DNA from: Streptomyces violaceoruber
Lineage (GTDB): Bacteria > Actinomycetota > Actinomycetes > Streptomycetales > Streptomycetaceae
Assembly (NCBI RefSeq): GCF_033406955.1
Contig: NZ_CP137734.1
Coordinates: 4,960,001-5,024,000, forward strand
Length of the DNA stretch: 64,000 nucleotides
Direction: 5' to 3'
Each line of letters starts with the position of its first letter. The first letter of the stretch is position 1. Positions 15,061 to 23,127 of the stretch are shown one piece after another. The position numbers were made by a program, and so were the translations under genes. The notes under the pieces are model-generated. The model did no database searches. It saw only the letters and a program-made list of their open reading frames with translations, and was not told where the DNA came from.

Positions 15061-16329
15061 GTGAGCAGCAGCGGCCTCATCTACGCAGTCATCGTCGGGG
15101 CCTGGGCCGCCTACTTGGTGCCGATGTGGCTCCGTAGGCAGGACGAGCTGAACGAGGCCCGTCCGACCGAACGCTTCAGCACCGCCATCCGGCTCCTGTC
15201 CGGACGGGCGGGCATGGAGCGCCGGTACGCCAAGGACCTGCGGTCGCGCCCCGCCGACGAGGCGGGGCCCGACGCCGACGCTCCGGACGCCGTCACCGAC
15301 TCGGTGGACGTCCGGGCCTTCGCCGTGTCCCGGACCCGACGGCACACCCGGCCGACCCCGCCCCGGCAGGCGGCGGAGCGGCCCGAAACGGCGCGCCCGC
15401 GGGCGGGCGGCCCCGAGGACGGGCCGAGACCCGGACAGTCCGCGGAACCCGGCCGCCAGGCCGGCACCGGCGCGGCACCGGCGCGGGAGCGGGTGCCGCA
15501 GGCGCGTCGCGCACCCGTCTCACCGGGGGCCGCGGCACGGGCCCGGCGCAGCAAGGCGCTCGCCCGCCGCCGGCGCACCACCGTGATGCTGTTCCTTGCC
15601 TTCACGCTCGGCTCGGTCGTCGCGGCGGTCGGCGGGCTCGCGTTCCTGTGGGCGCCGGGAGTGCCCGCGGTGCTGCTCAGCGCCTACATCGCCCATCTGC
15701 GGGCGCAGGAGCGCCGGCGCTTCGCCTTCCAGATGGACCGCCGCCAGGCCGAGGCCGCCGCACAGCGACTGCGCGACCGCGACCCGCGCCCGCGCCGGCG
15801 CGGACCCGCCCCCGCCGCTCCCGGCACCGTCGGCGACCTCGACGCCGAGGAGCCGGACGACGGACCCGAGACGGAGTCCGGCGCCGGAATGTCCGCGCTC
15901 GCCGCGGACCGGCGCGCCCTGGTCGAGCAGACCGACCACGCCGAATGGGTCGACCAGCAGCGGGAACGCCGGGGGCGCCCGCAGGGCGACAGCTGGGACC
16001 CGGTGCCGGTGCCCCTGCCCACCTACGTGACCGCCCCGGTCGCCCCCCGCGCCACGCCCGACGTGGACCTCGCGGCGCCGGACGCGTGGAGCTCGGCCCG
16101 CTCCTCGGCCGTCGCACCCGACCAGGAGGACGCCGCCCGGGCCTCCGGCGCGGACCGGGACCGCCCGGCGGACGCACCGGCGCACGCACCGGCCGAGGAG
16201 CGCCCGGAGGCCCCTGCCCGCAGCGGTGCCCGCCGTGCCGCGTCGGCCCGCCGGGCCCGGGAGCGGGGCCGCACGCCGCTCTTCGACCAGTACGACGACG
16301 GCGACCGACCCCGCGCGGCCAACGAGTAG
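15061..16329 (+). CDS. sepX: SepX/GlpR-type divisome membrane protein
   Basis: The 422-residue protein starts with a membrane helix (SGLIYAVIVGAWAAYLVPMW, residues 3-22) and a conserved LRRQDELNEARPTERFSTAIRLLSGR cytoplasmic segment, then a long Pro/Arg-rich disordered stretch, two hydrophobic helices (about residues 178-217, MLFLAFTLGSVVAAVGGLAF and ...AVLLSAYIAHLRAQE), and an acidic disordered C-terminus. This matches the Streptomyces SepX and Corynebacterium GlpR family, which acts in septation with FtsZ and the gephyrin-like Glp. TACCGT (15048-15053) lies 7 nt before the GTG start, suggesting a leaderless mRNA. Family identity is remembered, not searched. Confidence 0.8.
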   Translation: MSSSGLIYAVIVGAWAAYLVPMWLRRQDELNEARPTERFSTAIRLLSGRAGMERRYAKDLRSRPADEAGPDADAPDAVTDSVDVRAFAVSRTRRHTRPTPPRQAAERPETARPRAGGPEDGPRPGQSAEPGRQAGTGAAPARERVPQARRAPVSPGAAARARRSKALARRRRTTVMLFLAFTLGSVVAAVGGLAFLWAPGVPAVLLSAYIAHLRAQERRRFAFQMDRRQAEAAAQRLRDRDPRPRRRGPAPAAPGTVGDLDAEEPDDGPETESGAGMSALAADRRALVEQTDHAEWVDQQRERRGRPQGDSWDPVPVPLPTYVTAPVAPRATPDVDLAAPDAWSSARSSAVAPDQEDAARASGADRDRPADAPAHAPAEERPEAPARSGARRAASARRARERGRTPLFDQYDDGDRPRAANE

Positions 16330-16384
16330 CCGGAAGGGATTTTTGTGCAGGCCGGACGGGGTGCTAGAGTTTCACTCGTTGCAA

Positions 16385-16458
16385 GGGCCTGTGGCGCAGT
16401 CTGGTAGCGCACCTCGTTCGCATCGAGGGGGTCTGGGGTTCAAATCCCCACAGGTCCA
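16385..16458 (+). tRNA. tRNA-Ala (anticodon CGC)
   Basis: A complete cloverleaf: acceptor arms GGGCCTG / CAGGTCC, a D-arm with GGTAG, anticodon loop TTCGCAT (anticodon CGC, reads GCG), T-loop GGTTCAAATCC, and discriminator A. The G3:U70 wobble pair, the alanine identity element, is present. The 3' CCA is not encoded. Confidence 0.96.
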
Positions 16459-16468
16459 CGCACATTGA

Positions 16469-16509
16469 CGAAGGTCCCGTCCGATCATCACGATCGGACG
16501 GGACCTTCG
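16469..16509 (+). terminator. Hairpin terminator after tRNA-Ala
   Basis: An 18-bp perfect inverted repeat (16469-16486 and 16492-16509) with a 5-nt loop, starting 10 nt after the tRNA end. Confidence 0.85.
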
Positions 16510-16672
16510 TCGTTCCCCGGCCCAGACTCAACTCCGGCCCCGGCACCGCCCGCGCCGCCGAGACGCATCCGTGATCATGTACAGCGCAACCATCGGTGTT
16601 TCCCATGGGTCACCTGTGCGCGGTGTCACGCAGTGGCACCTTCTTGTCGTCCGGGGAACGGAAGAAGCACAC

Positions 16673-18424
16673 ATGAGACCTAGCTCCCTGCGCTCGCCGT
16701 GGACGCGTGCGGCCGTGGCCGGGGCGGCCGCCGCCGGGCTCGCCGCGGCCGGACTGGCCGGCGTCGCCCACGCGGCGGACGACCAGCCACCGCTGCCCGT
16801 CACGATCACCGGTCCGGACCGGGTGGACCTGGCGCTCGACGGAGCCGAGGGCGAACCGGGGCGGCCGCAGATCGAACTCGGGCTCGCCGGCCCGGGGGAG
16901 TACGACCCGGACAGCGACACGGACCCGAAGCCGATCCCCAACAGCGGCTACAAGGTCACCATCGACGCCACCGCGCTCAAGGGCTTCGCCAAGGTCGGCC
17001 TGCCGGATTCCTGCGACGTCGACGACCTGGTCGCGGTCTGCCGGGAGAGCAGCCTCTACCCCGGCGACATCCACAACCCGTTCTGGGACATCCGGCTCGA
17101 CCTGCTGGACACCGCCGAGGCCGGCGACCACGGCACCATCAAGGTCACCGGCAAGGGCGAGGGCCTGGAGTTCAACAAGCACACCGTCGACGTCCTCGTC
17201 GGCGGCCCGGAACTGCTGAAGAAGAAGCTCCCCGCCGAACCCGCGGGTTTCCGTCCCGGCGACACCTACGACGCGCCGCTCGGCTTCCGCAACGTCGGCA
17301 GCATGCCCGCCCACGGCGTCGTGCTCCGCTTCGCCGGCACCCGCGGCCTCTCCTTCCCCGAGTCGTACGACAACTGCTCGTACGCCGAGGAGAACAAGGA
17401 CAACCTGATCCGCTACCGCCAGGTCGCGCTGTGCACCTTCGAGGGCGAGTTCCTGCACGGCATGGCCTACGAACTGAGCGAGCCGGTAGAGGTGAAGACC
17501 GCGGACTTCGCGCTCGGCGACATCTTCACCTACGGCTTCGACGCCGTCGGCGCAGAAGCCGCCGACGAACTGCGGGCGGGCGCCGGGCACCGGAAGGGAA
17601 CCGGCAGGACGCTCACCCTCGAGCCGGTCGAGAGCGGCCACGTCGGCGACTACTCCAAGTACGCCGAGATCGACCTGCCCACGCAGAACACCTACGACCT
17701 CGACCTCACCGGGGCGCGGGTCGCGGGCGAGCAGGGCGAGACGGTCACCGTCGACGTCCGCATGAGCAACCACGGGCCCGCCTGGATCGGGTCGCTGCGC
17801 GCGGGCGGCGAACCGCTCGGCTTCAGCGTGCAGATCCCCGAGGGCGCCAGCGTCGTGGACAGCCCCTGCAACCCCGTGAACGACGAGTCCCCGTCCGAGT
17901 ACCTCTGCTTCACCAACACCCCGTTCCTGGAGGACGACGCGCGCACCTTCCCCTTCGAGCTGCGCATCGACAAGGTCGTCGCGGGCGCCAAGGGCAAGAT
18001 CGCGCTGCCCGACCACGACAACCCCTGGGAGGGCGACCCCTCCAACGACACCGGCTGGATCGTGCTGAACGGCACGGGGGACGAGGAGACGCCGGGCGAC
18101 AGCGGCGGCGGCACCGGCGGCCCGGACACCACGGGCGGTACGGACACCACCGGCGGCTCGCAGACGATGGGCGGCACCGGGACGACCGGCGGCTCGGACA
18201 CGGCCGGCGGCACCACCGGCGGGACTTCCACCGCCGGGACCACCGGCTCCACGACCGGTGGTACGACCGGCGGCCAGTCGCCCCAGGGCGGTCGGGGCGG
18301 CGTGCTGGCCTCCACCGGCTCCACGGTGCTGCTCGGCTCGGCCGGCGCGGCCCTCGCGCTCGCGGCGGGCGGCGTCCTGTACGCCGTCTCACGCCGCCGC
18401 AGGACGGGCGGCACCGCGGCCTGA
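16673..18424 (+). CDS. Secreted cell-wall protein with LASTG sortase signal
   Basis: The 583-residue protein has a Sec signal peptide (basic RSPWTR, hydrophobic core, cleavage near GVAHA-ADD) and an extracellular body with immunoglobulin-like beta segments, including GFRNVGSMPAHGVVLRFAG and VTVDVRMSNHGPAW, reminiscent of DUF11/CARDB-like adhesive repeats. A long Gly/Thr/Ser linker follows (about residues 470-540). The C-terminus has LASTG (residues 545-549), a hydrophobic helix and RRRR: an LAxTG signal, preferred by class E sortases of Streptomyces. ATG 16673 was chosen to start the signal peptide, with a GGAAGAAG-like site upstream. The partner sortase is not in the window. The ligand is unknown. 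Confidence 0.82.
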   Translation: MRPSSLRSPWTRAAVAGAAAAGLAAAGLAGVAHAADDQPPLPVTITGPDRVDLALDGAEGEPGRPQIELGLAGPGEYDPDSDTDPKPIPNSGYKVTIDATALKGFAKVGLPDSCDVDDLVAVCRESSLYPGDIHNPFWDIRLDLLDTAEAGDHGTIKVTGKGEGLEFNKHTVDVLVGGPELLKKKLPAEPAGFRPGDTYDAPLGFRNVGSMPAHGVVLRFAGTRGLSFPESYDNCSYAEENKDNLIRYRQVALCTFEGEFLHGMAYELSEPVEVKTADFALGDIFTYGFDAVGAEAADELRAGAGHRKGTGRTLTLEPVESGHVGDYSKYAEIDLPTQNTYDLDLTGARVAGEQGETVTVDVRMSNHGPAWIGSLRAGGEPLGFSVQIPEGASVVDSPCNPVNDESPSEYLCFTNTPFLEDDARTFPFELRIDKVVAGAKGKIALPDHDNPWEGDPSNDTGWIVLNGTGDEETPGDSGGGTGGPDTTGGTDTTGGSQTMGGTGTTGGSDTAGGTTGGTSTAGTTGSTTGGTTGGQSPQGGRGGVLASTGSTVLLGSAGAALALAAGGVLYAVSRRRRTGGTAA

Positions 18425-18443
18425 CACCGGCCGCGACGCGCGG

Positions 18444-18929
18444 CTACCGGACCCGGAGTGCCTTCGCGTAGCAGAGGCTGTCCTCGTGGAAGCGGTAATA
18501 GCCGAACTTCCCGCAGGGCTCGTAGCCGCTGGACGTGTACAGGGCCACGGCCTCCGGCTGCTTGGTGCCCGTCTCCAGCACCATCCGGGTCCGGCCCGCC
18601 GCACGGGCGTCCTCCTCCAGGGCGGCCAGAATGCGGCGGGCCAGCCCGCGCCCGCGCACCTGCTCGATCACGAACATCCGCTTGAGTTCGGCGTCCCCGT
18701 CGAGATTGCCCTCGTCGTTGGCGTCCTGGCTGCGCCAGCCGCCCGAGGCGACGGGGACGTCGTTCTCGTCGTACGCGATCAGGTACTGGCCGTTCGGCGG
18801 CGCGAAGTCCGACGGGTCCAGGTGCGTGGCGTCGCCGCCGTCGCCGTAGCGGACGTCGTACTCGGCCTGCACCTCGTCGTTGAGCTTGACGGCGTCGGGG
18901 TGGTCGAAGGGGACCCGGCGTATGTTCAT
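18444..18929 (-). CDS. GNAT-family N-acetyltransferase
   Basis: The 161-residue protein shows a GNAT fold: YLIAYDENDVPVASGGWR, the acetyl-CoA motif ELKRMFVIEQVRGRGLARRILAALEEDARAAG, RMVLETGTKQPEAVALYTSSGYEPCG and a final YYRFHEDSLCYAKALR. The acceptor is unknown. TACGGT (18937-18942, minus strand) lies 7 nt before the ATG, although an AGGAAG site also overlaps that gap, so leaderless and led starts are both possible. It converges with the wall-protein gene with a 19-nt gap. Confidence 0.87.
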   Translation of the reverse strand: MNIRRVPFDHPDAVKLNDEVQAEYDVRYGDGGDATHLDPSDFAPPNGQYLIAYDENDVPVASGGWRSQDANDEGNLDGDAELKRMFVIEQVRGRGLARRILAALEEDARAAGRTRMVLETGTKQPEAVALYTSSGYEPCGKFGYYRFHEDSLCYAKALRVR

Positions 18930-18997
18930 TCTTCCTACCGTATATCGATGCGGAGTCCGGAGCGGGACACCGTCCAGTGTGCCGGTATCGTGCCGGG

Positions 18998-19801
18998 ATG
19001 CTCACCGTGACCTCCGTCAACGTCAATGGCCTGCGCGCCGCCGCGAAGAAGGGCTTCGTGGAGTGGCTCGCCGGCACCTCCGCCGACGTGCTGTGCCTCC
19101 AGGAGGTGCGGGCCGAACCCCACCAACTGCCGGACCACGCCGGCGCGCCCGAGGGCTGGCACGTGACGCACGCCCCCGCCGCCGCCAAGGGCCGCGCCGG
19201 TGTCTCCCTCTACACGCGCCGTGAGCCCGACGCCGTCCGCGTCGGTTTCGGCTCGACGGAGTTCGACACCAGTGGCCGCTACGTCGAGGCCGACCTGCCC
19301 GGTGTGACGGTCGCCTCCCTCTACCTCCCCTCCGGCGAGGTCGGCACCGAGCGCCAGGACGAGAAGGTGCGCTTCATGGGCGAGTTCCTGGCCTACCTGA
19401 AGGAACTGCGCGAGCGCGCCGCCGCCGAGGGGCGCGAGGTCGTCGTCTGCGGCGACTGGAACATCGCCCACCGCGAGGCCGACCTGAAGAACTGGCGCGC
19501 CAACAAGAAGAACTCCGGGTTCCTGCCGGAGGAGCGGGAGTGGCTCGGCCGCATCCTCGACCCGGCGGAGGGCGGGTACGTGGACGTGGTGCGCGCGCTG
19601 CACCCGGACGTCGAGGGACCGTACTCGTGGTGGTCGTACCGGGGGCGGGCCTTCGACAACGACGCAGGTTGGAGGATCGACTACCACGTCTCCACTCCCG
19701 GGCTGGCCGCCAAGGCCGTCAAGGGGTACGTCGAGCGTGCCGCCACGCACGCCGAGCGGTGGTCCGACCACGCGCCGGTCACGGTGGTCTACGACCGCTG
19801 A
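18998..19801 (+). CDS. Exodeoxyribonuclease III (AP endonuclease)
   Basis: Mg2+-dependent exo/AP endonuclease for base-excision repair. The 267-residue protein has SVNVNGLRAA with the conserved Asn, DVLCLQEVRAE (metal-binding Glu), VVVCGDWNIAHREADLKNW (Asp/Asn active site), GWRIDYHVS and WSDHAPVTVVYD (catalytic His/Asp). Length and motif order match ExoIII/ExoA. ATG 18998 is preferred because MLTVTSVN is the family N-terminus and TATCGT (18986-18991) lies 6 nt upstream. It converges with the MerR gene 18 nt downstream. Confidence 0.92.
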   Translation: MLTVTSVNVNGLRAAAKKGFVEWLAGTSADVLCLQEVRAEPHQLPDHAGAPEGWHVTHAPAAAKGRAGVSLYTRREPDAVRVGFGSTEFDTSGRYVEADLPGVTVASLYLPSGEVGTERQDEKVRFMGEFLAYLKELRERAAAEGREVVVCGDWNIAHREADLKNWRANKKNSGFLPEEREWLGRILDPAEGGYVDVVRALHPDVEGPYSWWSYRGRAFDNDAGWRIDYHVSTPGLAAKAVKGYVERAATHAERWSDHAPVTVVYDR

Positions 19802-19819
19802 GGGCCCCGCCCCGTCCGC

Positions 19820-20467
19820 TCAGTCCGTCTGCTTGCGCATCCGCCGGTCCAGCGCCAGGGACAGCTCCGCCTCCACCACGCTGCGGGCCAGCGGGCGCAG
19901 GCGGTGCAGTTCCGGTTCGGGGGCGTGGCGCAGTATCAGGTCGGCGAAGAGTTCCGCGAGGGCGTCGGCGTGCTCGCGGACGCGGACGCCGGCCTGGAGG
20001 ACCTCGCCGAGCGGGATGCCCTCGCGGACCAGGGCGGAGGAGACCTCCAGCAGGCGGTGGCTGATGTGGACCAGTTCGTCGCCGTCGGTGCCGAGGTAGC
20101 CCAGCTCCATCGCGGCGGCCAGGTTCTCCGGGGTGACCTCGCCCTCGAAGCGGGCGGCGAGTTCCTCGGGGGTGAGGCGGACCGGGGTCTCCTCGGTGGG
20201 CTCGCCGAGGCCGAGCAGGTCGCCGACGTCGCGGCCGTGGTCGAAGGCGTCGGCCAGTTCCGCGATGCCGTTGAGGGTGTGCCCGCGTTCCAGCAGCGCG
20301 GCGATGGTGCGCAGCCGGGCCAGGTGGTGGTCGTCGTACCAGGCGATGCGGCCCTCGCGGCGGGGTGGCGGGATCAGTTTGCGTTCGCGGTAGAAGCGCA
20401 GGGTGCGCACCGTGATGCCGGCCAGCCGGGCCAGTTCCGCCATGCGGTATTCGCGCTTCTCGGTCAC
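19820..20467 (-). CDS. MerR family transcriptional regulator
   Basis: The 215-residue protein has an N-terminal winged HTH: YRMAELARLAGITVRTLRFYRERKLIPPP, then IAWYDDHHLARLRTIAALLERGHTLNGI. The long C-terminal effector region (about 140 residues) has no clustered cysteines, so a metal sensor is unlikely; a hydrophobic ligand is plausible. It is divergent from the monooxygenase operon and probably controls it. A near-palindrome GTACCCGGGGTAAC at 20484-20497 lies just upstream of its GTG start and could be its own operator. Confidence 0.88.
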   Translation of the reverse strand: MTEKREYRMAELARLAGITVRTLRFYRERKLIPPPRREGRIAWYDDHHLARLRTIAALLERGHTLNGIAELADAFDHGRDVGDLLGLGEPTEETPVRLTPEELAARFEGEVTPENLAAAMELGYLGTDGDELVHISHRLLEVSSALVREGIPLGEVLQAGVRVREHADALAELFADLILRHAPEPELHRLRPLARSVVEAELSLALDRRMRKQTD

Positions 20468-20552
20468 GGCACGACCCTATGGCGTACCCGGGGTAACTTT
20501 CCTCCGTCCGCCCCCTACCCATGAGTACGGAGCTGTTCTACGCTCCCATTGC

Positions 20553-20568
20553 GCCAGTGTTCACTGGC
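20553..20568. promoter_or_regulatory. Palindrome in the monooxygenase promoter region
   Basis: GCCAGTG-TT-CACTGGC is a perfect 7-2-7 inverted repeat 59 nt before the monooxygenase start. Spaced copies of GGTTCC follow it (20571-20605). It is a plausible regulator-binding site for the divergent MerR protein or another factor. Confidence 0.5.
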
Positions 20569-20626
20569 ACGGTTCCAGTGGTTCCGAACGGTTCCAGACG
20601 GTCCAGGCAAGCGTGGAGGCTCCGGA

Positions 20627-22186
20627 ATGGCCGAGCACGAGCAGGTTCACGAACACGTACGGGTGGCGGTGATCGGGTCCGGTTTCGGCGGCCTCGGGGC
20701 CGCCGTGCGGCTGCGGCGCGAAGGGATCACCGACTTCGTCGTACTGGAGCGGGCGGGGAGTGTCGGCGGGACCTGGCGCGACAACAGCTATCCCGGCTGC
20801 GCCTGCGACGTGCCGTCCCACCTGTACTCCTTCTCCTTCGCGCCCAACCCCGAGTGGCCGCGCACCTTCTCCGGGCAGGAGCACATCCGCGCCTACCTGG
20901 AACACGTCGCCGACACCTTCGGGCTCCGTCCCCACCTCCGCTTCGACTCGGAGGTGAAGCGGATGGCATGGGACACCGAGCAGCTGCGGTGGGAGATCGA
21001 GACCGTGCGCGGCACCCTCACCGCCGACGTGGTCGTCTCCGCGACCGGGCCGCTGTCCGACCCCAAGGTCCCCGACATCCCGGGGCTCGACACCTTCCCC
21101 GGCAAGGTCTTCCACTCGGCCCGCTGGGACCACGACTACGACCTCGCCGGCCGGCGCGTCGCCATGATCGGCACCGGCGCCTCCGCCATCCAGATCGTGC
21201 CGTCGATCCAGCCGAAGGTGGACCGGCTCACCCTCTTCCAGCGCACCCCGGCCTGGGTGATGCCGCGCGTGGACCGGGCCATCAGCGGCGCCGAGCGGGC
21301 CCTGCACCGGGCGCTGCCCGCCACCACCAAGCTCCGCCGCGGGCTGCTGTGGGGCATCCGCGAGCTCCAGGTGCAGGCGTTCACCAAGCACCCCAACGAG
21401 CTGGGCTTCGTCGAGCAGATCGCCAAGCGCAACATGGGCGCCGCCATCAAGGACCCGGCCCTGCGCGCCAAGCTCACCCCCGACTACCGCATCGGCTGCA
21501 AGCGGATCCTGCTGTCGAGCACCTACTACCCGGCGCTCGCCAAGCCCAACGTGGACGTGGTCGCCAGCGGCCTGAGCGAGGTCCGCGGGTCGACGCTCGT
21601 CGCCGCCGACGGCACCGAGGCCGAGGCCGACGCGATCGTCTTCGGCACCGGCTTCCACGTCACCGACATGCCCATCGCCGAGCGGGTCGTGGGCGCCGAC
21701 GGGCGGACCCTCGCCGAGACCTGGAAGGGCGGGATGGAGGCGCTGCGCGGCGGCACCGCGGCCGGCTTCCCCAACTTCATGACGGTCATCGGGCCCAACA
21801 CCGGACTCGGCAACTCGTCCATGATCCTGATGATCGAGTCCCAGCTGAACTACCTGGCCGACTACCTGCGCCAGCTGAACGTCCTCGGCGGCCGCACCGC
21901 CCTCGACCCGCGCCCCGCCGCCGTGCGCAACTGGAACCACCGCGTGCAGGAGCGCATGAAGCGCACGGTGTGGAACACCGGCGGCTGCACCAGCTGGTAC
22001 CTGGACGCCAGCGGCCGCAACACCACCGTCTGGCCCGGCACCACCGCCGAGTTCCGGCGCGAGACGCGGCGCGTGGACCTCGCGGAGTACCAGGTGCTGC
22101 GCCCGGCCCCCGCGCAGGTCGGGGCGAAGGCCGCCGAGGCGGACACCGGCGCGGACACCGGCGCGGACGCGGAGGTGAGCGCGTGA
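20627..22186 (+). CDS. Baeyer-Villiger type flavin monooxygenase
   Basis: The 519-residue FAD/NADPH enzyme has the first Rossmann motif GSGFGGLGAAVRLRR (residues ~17-31), GGTWRDNSYPGCACDVPSHLYSFSF, the Baeyer-Villiger fingerprint FPGKVFHSARWD (FxGxxxHxxxWD) and the second dinucleotide motif GTGASAIQ. These enzymes insert oxygen beside ketones or hydroxylate hydrophobic substrates. ATG 20627 follows a GGAGG site and starts just before the FAD motif. It forms a three-gene coupled operon with a hydrolase and an SDR, resembling the first three genes of the mycobacterial mymA operon. The C-terminus carries a short Thr/Gly/Ala/Asp repeat (ADTGADTGADA). Confidence 0.92.
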   Translation: MAEHEQVHEHVRVAVIGSGFGGLGAAVRLRREGITDFVVLERAGSVGGTWRDNSYPGCACDVPSHLYSFSFAPNPEWPRTFSGQEHIRAYLEHVADTFGLRPHLRFDSEVKRMAWDTEQLRWEIETVRGTLTADVVVSATGPLSDPKVPDIPGLDTFPGKVFHSARWDHDYDLAGRRVAMIGTGASAIQIVPSIQPKVDRLTLFQRTPAWVMPRVDRAISGAERALHRALPATTKLRRGLLWGIRELQVQAFTKHPNELGFVEQIAKRNMGAAIKDPALRAKLTPDYRIGCKRILLSSTYYPALAKPNVDVVASGLSEVRGSTLVAADGTEAEADAIVFGTGFHVTDMPIAERVVGADGRTLAETWKGGMEALRGGTAAGFPNFMTVIGPNTGLGNSSMILMIESQLNYLADYLRQLNVLGGRTALDPRPAAVRNWNHRVQERMKRTVWNTGGCTSWYLDASGRNTTVWPGTTAEFRRETRRVDLAEYQVLRPAPAQVGAKAAEADTGADTGADAEVSA

Positions 22187-23127
22187 GCCGCCTGCTGCGC
22201 GTCGCCGACGGCCCGTACGCCCCGCCCGTGCCCGCCCGCGAGCTGACCGTCACCGCCGCCGACGGCGCCCGCGTCCACGTCGAGGTGCACGGCCCCGAGA
22301 ACGCGCCCGCGGTCGTCCTCGCGCACGGCTGGTGCTGCTCCACCGCCTTCTGGGCCGCGCAGATCCGCGCACTGGCCGCCGACCACCGGGTCATCGCCTA
22401 CGACCAGCGCGGCCACGGACGCAGCCCCGCCAACCCGGCGTACGGCACCGAGCCGCTCGCCGACGACCTCGAAGCCGTGCTGGAAGCCACCCTCGCGCCG
22501 GGCGAGCGGGCCGTGATCGCCGGTCACTCCATGGGCGGGATGACGCTGATGGCGGCGGCGACGCGGCCCGCGGTGCGCGAGCACGCGGCGGCCGTCCTGC
22601 TGACCAGCACGGGCAGCGCACGGCTGGTGGCGTCCGCCACCGTGGTGCCGATGCGGGCGGGCCGGGTGCGCACCTGGCTGACCCGGCGCATCCTCGGCTC
22701 CCGGGCCCCGCTCGGGCCGGTCACACCGCTCGCCCGCCGGATCCTCAAGTACGGAACGATGGGGCCCGGTTCGGCCCCGCACATGGTCGACGCCTGCGCC
22801 CGGATCGTGCACTCCTGCCCGAGCCGGGTCCGGCACGGCTGGTCCCAGGTGCTGGACCTGCTCGACCTCGACCACGGCGTGCGGGAGCTGCGGATGCCGG
22901 CGGAGATCGTGGTCGGTACGGCGGACCGGCTGACGCCGCCCGAGCACGCCCGCGCGCTGGCCGCCGCGCTGCCCGACTGCGTGGGCCTGACGGAACTCCC
23001 GGGAGTCGGCCACATGACGCCGGTGGAGGCCCCGGACCTGGTCACCGGCAAGATACGGGCGCTCGCCGCCACCTACATATCCAGCGCACGCGGTGAGCGT
23101 GCCGTACCCGTCGAGGAGAGCGCATGA
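22183..23127 (+). CDS. Alpha/beta hydrolase
   Basis: The 314-residue protein has the oxyanion-hole HGWCCSTAFW, AYDQRGHGRS, nucleophile elbow GHSMGGM (Ser), the acid in VVGTADRLTPP (Asp) and the catalytic His in GVGHMTPVEAPD, so the triad is complete. An N-terminal leader of about 40 residues precedes the fold. The GTG start overlaps the monooxygenase stop by 4 nt (GTGA), and its TGA overlaps the next ATG (ATGA). In context it probably cleaves the ester or lactone made by the monooxygenase. Confidence 0.88.
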   Translation: MSRLLRVADGPYAPPVPARELTVTAADGARVHVEVHGPENAPAVVLAHGWCCSTAFWAAQIRALAADHRVIAYDQRGHGRSPANPAYGTEPLADDLEAVLEATLAPGERAVIAGHSMGGMTLMAAATRPAVREHAAAVLLTSTGSARLVASATVVPMRAGRVRTWLTRRILGSRAPLGPVTPLARRILKYGTMGPGSAPHMVDACARIVHSCPSRVRHGWSQVLDLLDLDHGVRELRMPAEIVVGTADRLTPPEHARALAAALPDCVGLTELPGVGHMTPVEAPDLVTGKIRALAATYISSARGERAVPVEESA

